Position numbers and translations under genes: made by a program. A stretch of 64,000 nt of DNA from Polytrichum commune (lineage: Eukaryota > Streptophyta > Polytrichopsida > Polytrichales > Polytrichaceae): positions 36,223,554-36,287,553 of the forward strand of contig OX485803.1 in assembly GCA_950295325.1 (NCBI GenBank), given 5' to 3'. Shown piece after piece: positions 61,187 to 64,000 of the stretch. The notes under the pieces were generated by a model. That model saw nothing but the letters and a program-made list of their open reading frames with translations, was not told the DNA's origin and did no database searches. Each line of letters opens with the position of its first letter. Positions within the stretch are counted from its first letter, which is position 1.

Positions 61187-63427
61187 CGCATCCAGGATTT
61201 CCGCCGAGAGAAGGATGATAGTCCACGGACCATGTATACGCGACTCGCACGATTTGCTGTGGAGTCGGGAGGTGTTTTTGCTGAGAGTCAGCTTGTTAAA
61301 ATCTTTTTGTCTAAGATTGACAAGCGGCTACTTGAGTTGGCATCACCTCGGATTATCCTCGACTACGAGGGCCGAGCTACGCTTGCACAAGCATTTGCCG
61401 TGGTTGAGAGATGTGATCGGGCTCTTTGCCAACATGATGCCACGGATATGGTATCTTGGACGACAGAGAGTCCGAAATCAAGAAGAATTGTCACAGCTAC
61501 TAGTAGTTTAGCTGAGACTCAATCCGTCAAGGAGCAAAAGATTTTGCATTGTTGGGGTTGTGGAGAAGCTGGTCATTCGAAGAATGATCCCAATTGTCCT
61601 AAGAAGAAGAAAACTCAACCTTTGGGAAAATTAAAACAAAAGATGGAACCAGTAAAGGCAGGGGACAATTCTAAGAAGAGACAATTGAAATGTAACCATT
61701 GTGGTGGCACTAATCACGATGTGGATCATTGTTTCCAACTTCATCCTGAGATGCGGCCTGCCAGTTATGTCACTGGAAAGTCTCTAAGGGAGCAGAGTCT
61801 TGAGGCTAAGGTGGCAGAGCTTGAGCAAAAGCTCAAACCTTCTGCATCTTTTGCTCAAATTTCTGAGCCGCATGTGGGTGGTGGCACCTCGGGTTTGGAC
61901 ATGTATATGTTTGGAGCAGCTGGAGAGGTGGTGGCGGCGGCTTCTACTCGCTCACAAACATTGGCAGATGCGGTGGCTTCCACGAGTGGTGGTAGCAACG
62001 AGGTGCTACATCCTCGCCATGCCGGACCAGCTGATCAAATTGGTCAAGCATGTTTACCTCTTTCATTTGGATTGGTAGACACCACTGTTGTTGGGGCTAA
62101 AAACCCTGTACCTTTGAGAGATGGGGATTCCATCTCGAAGGATGTTACGCAGGCATTGGCATATAAAATTCTCCATATGCCAATTTTCTCGGGTTTGGAA
62201 TTTATGGCTTCGGATTTCAAGCCTGCTGCAGTTTTTCATTTAGCTGGGAGAATGTTAGAAGGTAAGGCGGATTTGCCATCCCTTCAAGTATCCCAAGCTG
62301 TGGTTGACGTACCTGTGGCTGAGGAGGTGGAGGACTTAGCCAATTTGCGAGCGAGTCTTGCGGATGCGGCGATCATTGCTTTTGGTAAGCAAACTGTTAT
62401 TCCTCCAGCATCAATTTCAGCAGTGGATACGTCATTTTCGAATTATGCGTCGGGAGCGGCATATCTTGCAGACATTTCTGCAAGGCCTGCTCGCGAACGG
62501 CATAATTTGCAACCTGGAGTTGTACGGCTGATGAACGACAAATCTTTGTTTGTCGTTTCACGCACGGATATGCCCACTATCCGTGCTACACCACTGAGAG
62601 TTATGATGGATTCCGGTGCTCAACCGGTTATGATTGGCAAAGGACTTGCTGACAGTCTTGGATTGACGCCAGTAAGCTTAGATCCTTGTCCATTCACTAT
62701 TGTGACTTCAGTAGGGGGCACTGAACGTGCAACAGGTTACACCAATGCACCTTTACGTTTGATTTTTCATGTGGGGGCAGGGCCTACTTACATTCATTTG
62801 TCAATGAAGTGTGTTGTTACTAATGCTACCAACTATGATATACTTGTTGGTCAGCAAGCTTTTTACCCACTTGGCTTTGGTTTGGATAATTGGATGGAAG
62901 AGGCATGGATTAGACCGGGATGGTCCACTAGAGATGGCAGGAAGGTATTTATTCCCGTCACATTTGCAGCCACTGCTATGACTATGGTTGCGGAGGCAAT
63001 GTTTGGTTGCAGCGGTTCAGTTGCAGATTTGCCTTGTGCTCCAGTTTTATTGGAGGAAACAATGGACTACACTTGTAATGCGGCAGAACAACAATTTTTA
63101 CCATCTTTTCAAATTCCTGCTCGACATTTCAAGGATCCACCTCCACCATGGCGAACTCCTAAGGAGTTATCCGACCATTGTCAACACATTGTAGCGGATT
63201 TGGAGCTTGGAGAGGCACCCCCAACTTCATCCTCATTTTCTTTTGCTCAACCCATTCGTTGGCAACCATCACCTGAAGGTATTGTCCTTGTGGAGATCTT
63301 TGGAGGCATTGGCACAGGTTTGGCGGCAGTGTTGGAAGCTGGAATTACAGTTGGCGATATATTAATGTGGACAATGGGTATGCAGCCAACAGAGCCGTCC
63401 GACACCACATCCAACAATTGTTGTTGA
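61187..63427 (+). CDS. Retroelement Gag C-terminus, CCHC knuckles, retropepsin, start of DNA methyltransferase
   Basis: First ATG after the stop is 61232 (731 residues to 63427). Counting from it: Gag helices about 1-75. A first knuckle CWGCGEAGHSKNDPNC at 107-122 has an unusual spacing (CX2CX4HX6C). A canonical second knuckle CNHCGGTNHDVDHC spans 154-167. A linker follows with Gly/Ser and Ala-rich segments. A retropepsin has VMMDSGAQPV with active Asp460 and NYDILVGQQAF at about 534-544. From 685 comes VLVEIFGGIGTGLAAVLEAG, motif I of C5-DNA methyltransferases. The last ~20 residues before the stop are out of frame: the methyltransferase continues in the next frame from 63367. In related elements the knuckles bind RNA and the protease processes the polyprotein. 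Confidence 0.85.
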   Translation, partial: RIQDFRREKDDSPRTMYTRLARFAVESGGVFAESQLVKIFLSKIDKRLLELASPRIILDYEGRATLAQAFAVVERCDRALCQHDATDMVSWTTESPKSRRIVTATSSLAETQSVKEQKILHCWGCGEAGHSKNDPNCPKKKKTQPLGKLKQKMEPVKAGDNSKKRQLKCNHCGGTNHDVDHCFQLHPEMRPASYVTGKSLREQSLEAKVAELEQKLKPSASFAQISEPHVGGGTSGLDMYMFGAAGEVVAAASTRSQTLADAVASTSGGSNEVLHPRHAGPADQIGQACLPLSFGLVDTTVVGAKNPVPLRDGDSISKDVTQALAYKILHMPIFSGLEFMASDFKPAAVFHLAGRMLEGKADLPSLQVSQAVVDVPVAEEVEDLANLRASLADAAIIAFGKQTVIPPASISAVDTSFSNYASGAAYLADISARPARERHNLQPGVVRLMNDKSLFVVSRTDMPTIRATPLRVMMDSGAQPVMIGKGLADSLGLTPVSLDPCPFTIVTSVGGTERATGYTNAPLRLIFHVGAGPTYIHLSMKCVVTNATNYDILVGQQAFYPLGFGLDNWMEEAWIRPGWSTRDGRKVFIPVTFAATAMTMVAEAMFGCSGSVADLPCAPVLLEETMDYTCNAAEQQFLPSFQIPARHFKDPPPPWRTPKELSDHCQHIVADLELGEAPPTSSSFSFAQPIRWQPSPEGIVLVEIFGGIGTGLAAVLEAGITVGDILMWTMGMQPTEPSDTTSNNCC

Positions 63428-64000
63428 GATACCCCGCACAATTGTCAGCCTCTGCCATTCATGGATGTTGTGGTCAACTTCCTCAAGATGTCACTATGAT
63501 TAGTGATGAGGATTTGAGAAGGTTGGGCCACGTGGATTTGATTATTGCAGGATGGCCTTGTCAAGGCCATTCGCGGGCAGGAATTGGCCAGGGATTGGAT
63601 GACCCTAGATCTAGTTTGTTTGCGGATTTGATGCGATTGACGCAATGGTGGTTTACCCACCAATCAACTCCGCCAGGGTATATTTTCGAAAATATACCAT
63701 TATTGGGTGATACACGGCACAAAGTGGTGAAGGATGGTGAGTACATTAACCAAATTCTGGGTACTCCAACATTTCTGGATGCTGCATCTTTGGGATCCTT
63801 TGCTCATCGGCCTCGTTGGTTTTGGACAAACTTGGTATCATCTCGGGTGCTTTCAACGGCGATTGCCCGCATTCCCCGCCTTATGGATCGCAAGGTGGAT
63901 GACATTTTAGATGATCATCGTGTTTCCTTGGCAGTTACCAAGGATGATACCTTGCCATTTGCATTAATTAACAAGGTGGGCATTCCGAGAGGTGCACTAC
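63284..64000 (+). CDS. C5-cytosine DNA methyltransferase domain carried by the retroelement (partial)
   Basis: Motif I (EIFGGIGTG, 63293-63319) for S-adenosylmethionine binding is in the upstream frame. The rest is in the frame beginning GTG GAC at 63367 and stays open for 211 codons to the window end. VDNGYAANRAV (63367-63399) fits motif II. AGWPCQGHSRAG holds the catalytic Cys (codon 63559-63561, motif IV). FENIP (63685-63699) fits motif VI. AHRPRWFWTN (63802-63831) resembles the motif VIII segment of DNMT3/DRM-type enzymes (HRARYFW). PCQ is instead typical of DNMT1 and bacterial enzymes, so the subfamily needs a tree. Motifs IX and X would lie beyond the window. The break between 63357 and 63366 is best explained by loss of one base. 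Confidence 0.88.

Larger units (their letters stand above)
58781..64000 (+). mobile_element. Retroelement encoding Gag, protease and a C5-DNA methyltransferase (5' part)
   Basis: The leader runs to 60487, then a coding region in one main frame: Gag from 60488, two CCHC knuckles (61550-61597, 61691-61732), a retropepsin (catalytic Asp codon 62609-62611) and a C5-cytosine methyltransferase domain from 63284 to past the window end. The candidate 5' boundary is TGTCACGTGAGGTGACA at 58781, which has the TG expected of an LTR start. The other LTR, primer-binding site and polymerase are not visible, so the superfamily is open and the LTR limits are a guess. The copy has an in-frame TAG (61184-61186) and a 1-nt frameshift near 63357-63366, so it is probably not fully functional as it stands. 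Confidence 0.8.

Noticed and set aside
60591..61511. Alternative-frame ORFs over gag (60591-60959, 61098-61511)
   Set aside because: Off-frame shadows of the Gag frame, which has the coherent protein sequence.
1..64000. CRISPR arrays, rRNA operons, bacterial operons
   Set aside because: None seen; introns, GT-AG splice sites and plant repeats show a nuclear plant locus.

Overview
The window looks like nuclear DNA of a land plant with a large, repeat-rich, AT-rich genome. Only two host genes occupy the 64 kb. Both have introns swollen by duplicated and transposon-derived sequence. The rest is degraded LINE copies, MITEs of several kinds, satellite-like arrays, and the 5' part of an unusual retroelement. 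A plant telo-box run (CCCTAAA repeats) lies upstream of one gene, and that gene encodes a plastid-type N-terminal extension. A non-seed plant (fern or lycophyte) is my best guess from the large introns and the retroelement type, but nothing here proves the taxon.

Layout. 1-17,400: no host gene; two decayed LINE 3' ends on the minus strand (about 222-1150 and 13,460-15,590), hAT-like MITEs, a dispersed 300-bp family in inverted copies around the second LINE, and short palindromes. 17,406-27,585 (minus): a 12-exon gene for a UVR8-type UV-B photoreceptor, reconstructed exon by exon with every splice phase consistent (459 codons plus stop). 27,600-43,800: intergenic, with a 160-bp foldback element, a 1.0-kb hAT-like element with near-identical 8-bp target duplications, and a five-unit tandem array. 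44,218-48,718 (plus): a 5-exon gene for plastid-type phosphoribosylglycinamide formyltransferase (308 aa). Its intron 1 carries tandem copies of its own exon 2 splice acceptor, and its intron 3 carries a 210-bp tandem array. 49,500-58,800: back-to-back MITEs, more dispersed repeats, and a 939-bp element with perfect 23-bp terminal inverted repeats. 58,781-64,000 (plus, running off the end): a retroelement with Gag, two CCHC knuckles, a retropepsin and then a C5-cytosine DNA methyltransferase domain.

The last item is the most interesting. The methyltransferase is fused in frame downstream of the retroviral-type protease. It keeps recognisable motif I, the PCQ catalytic-cysteine motif, an ENIP motif and a HRPRWFW motif. 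The copy has one in-frame TAG in gag and one apparent 1-nt frameshift just after motif I. No reverse transcriptase is visible before the window ends. The two host genes have no evident functional link: one is light signalling, the other purine synthesis.
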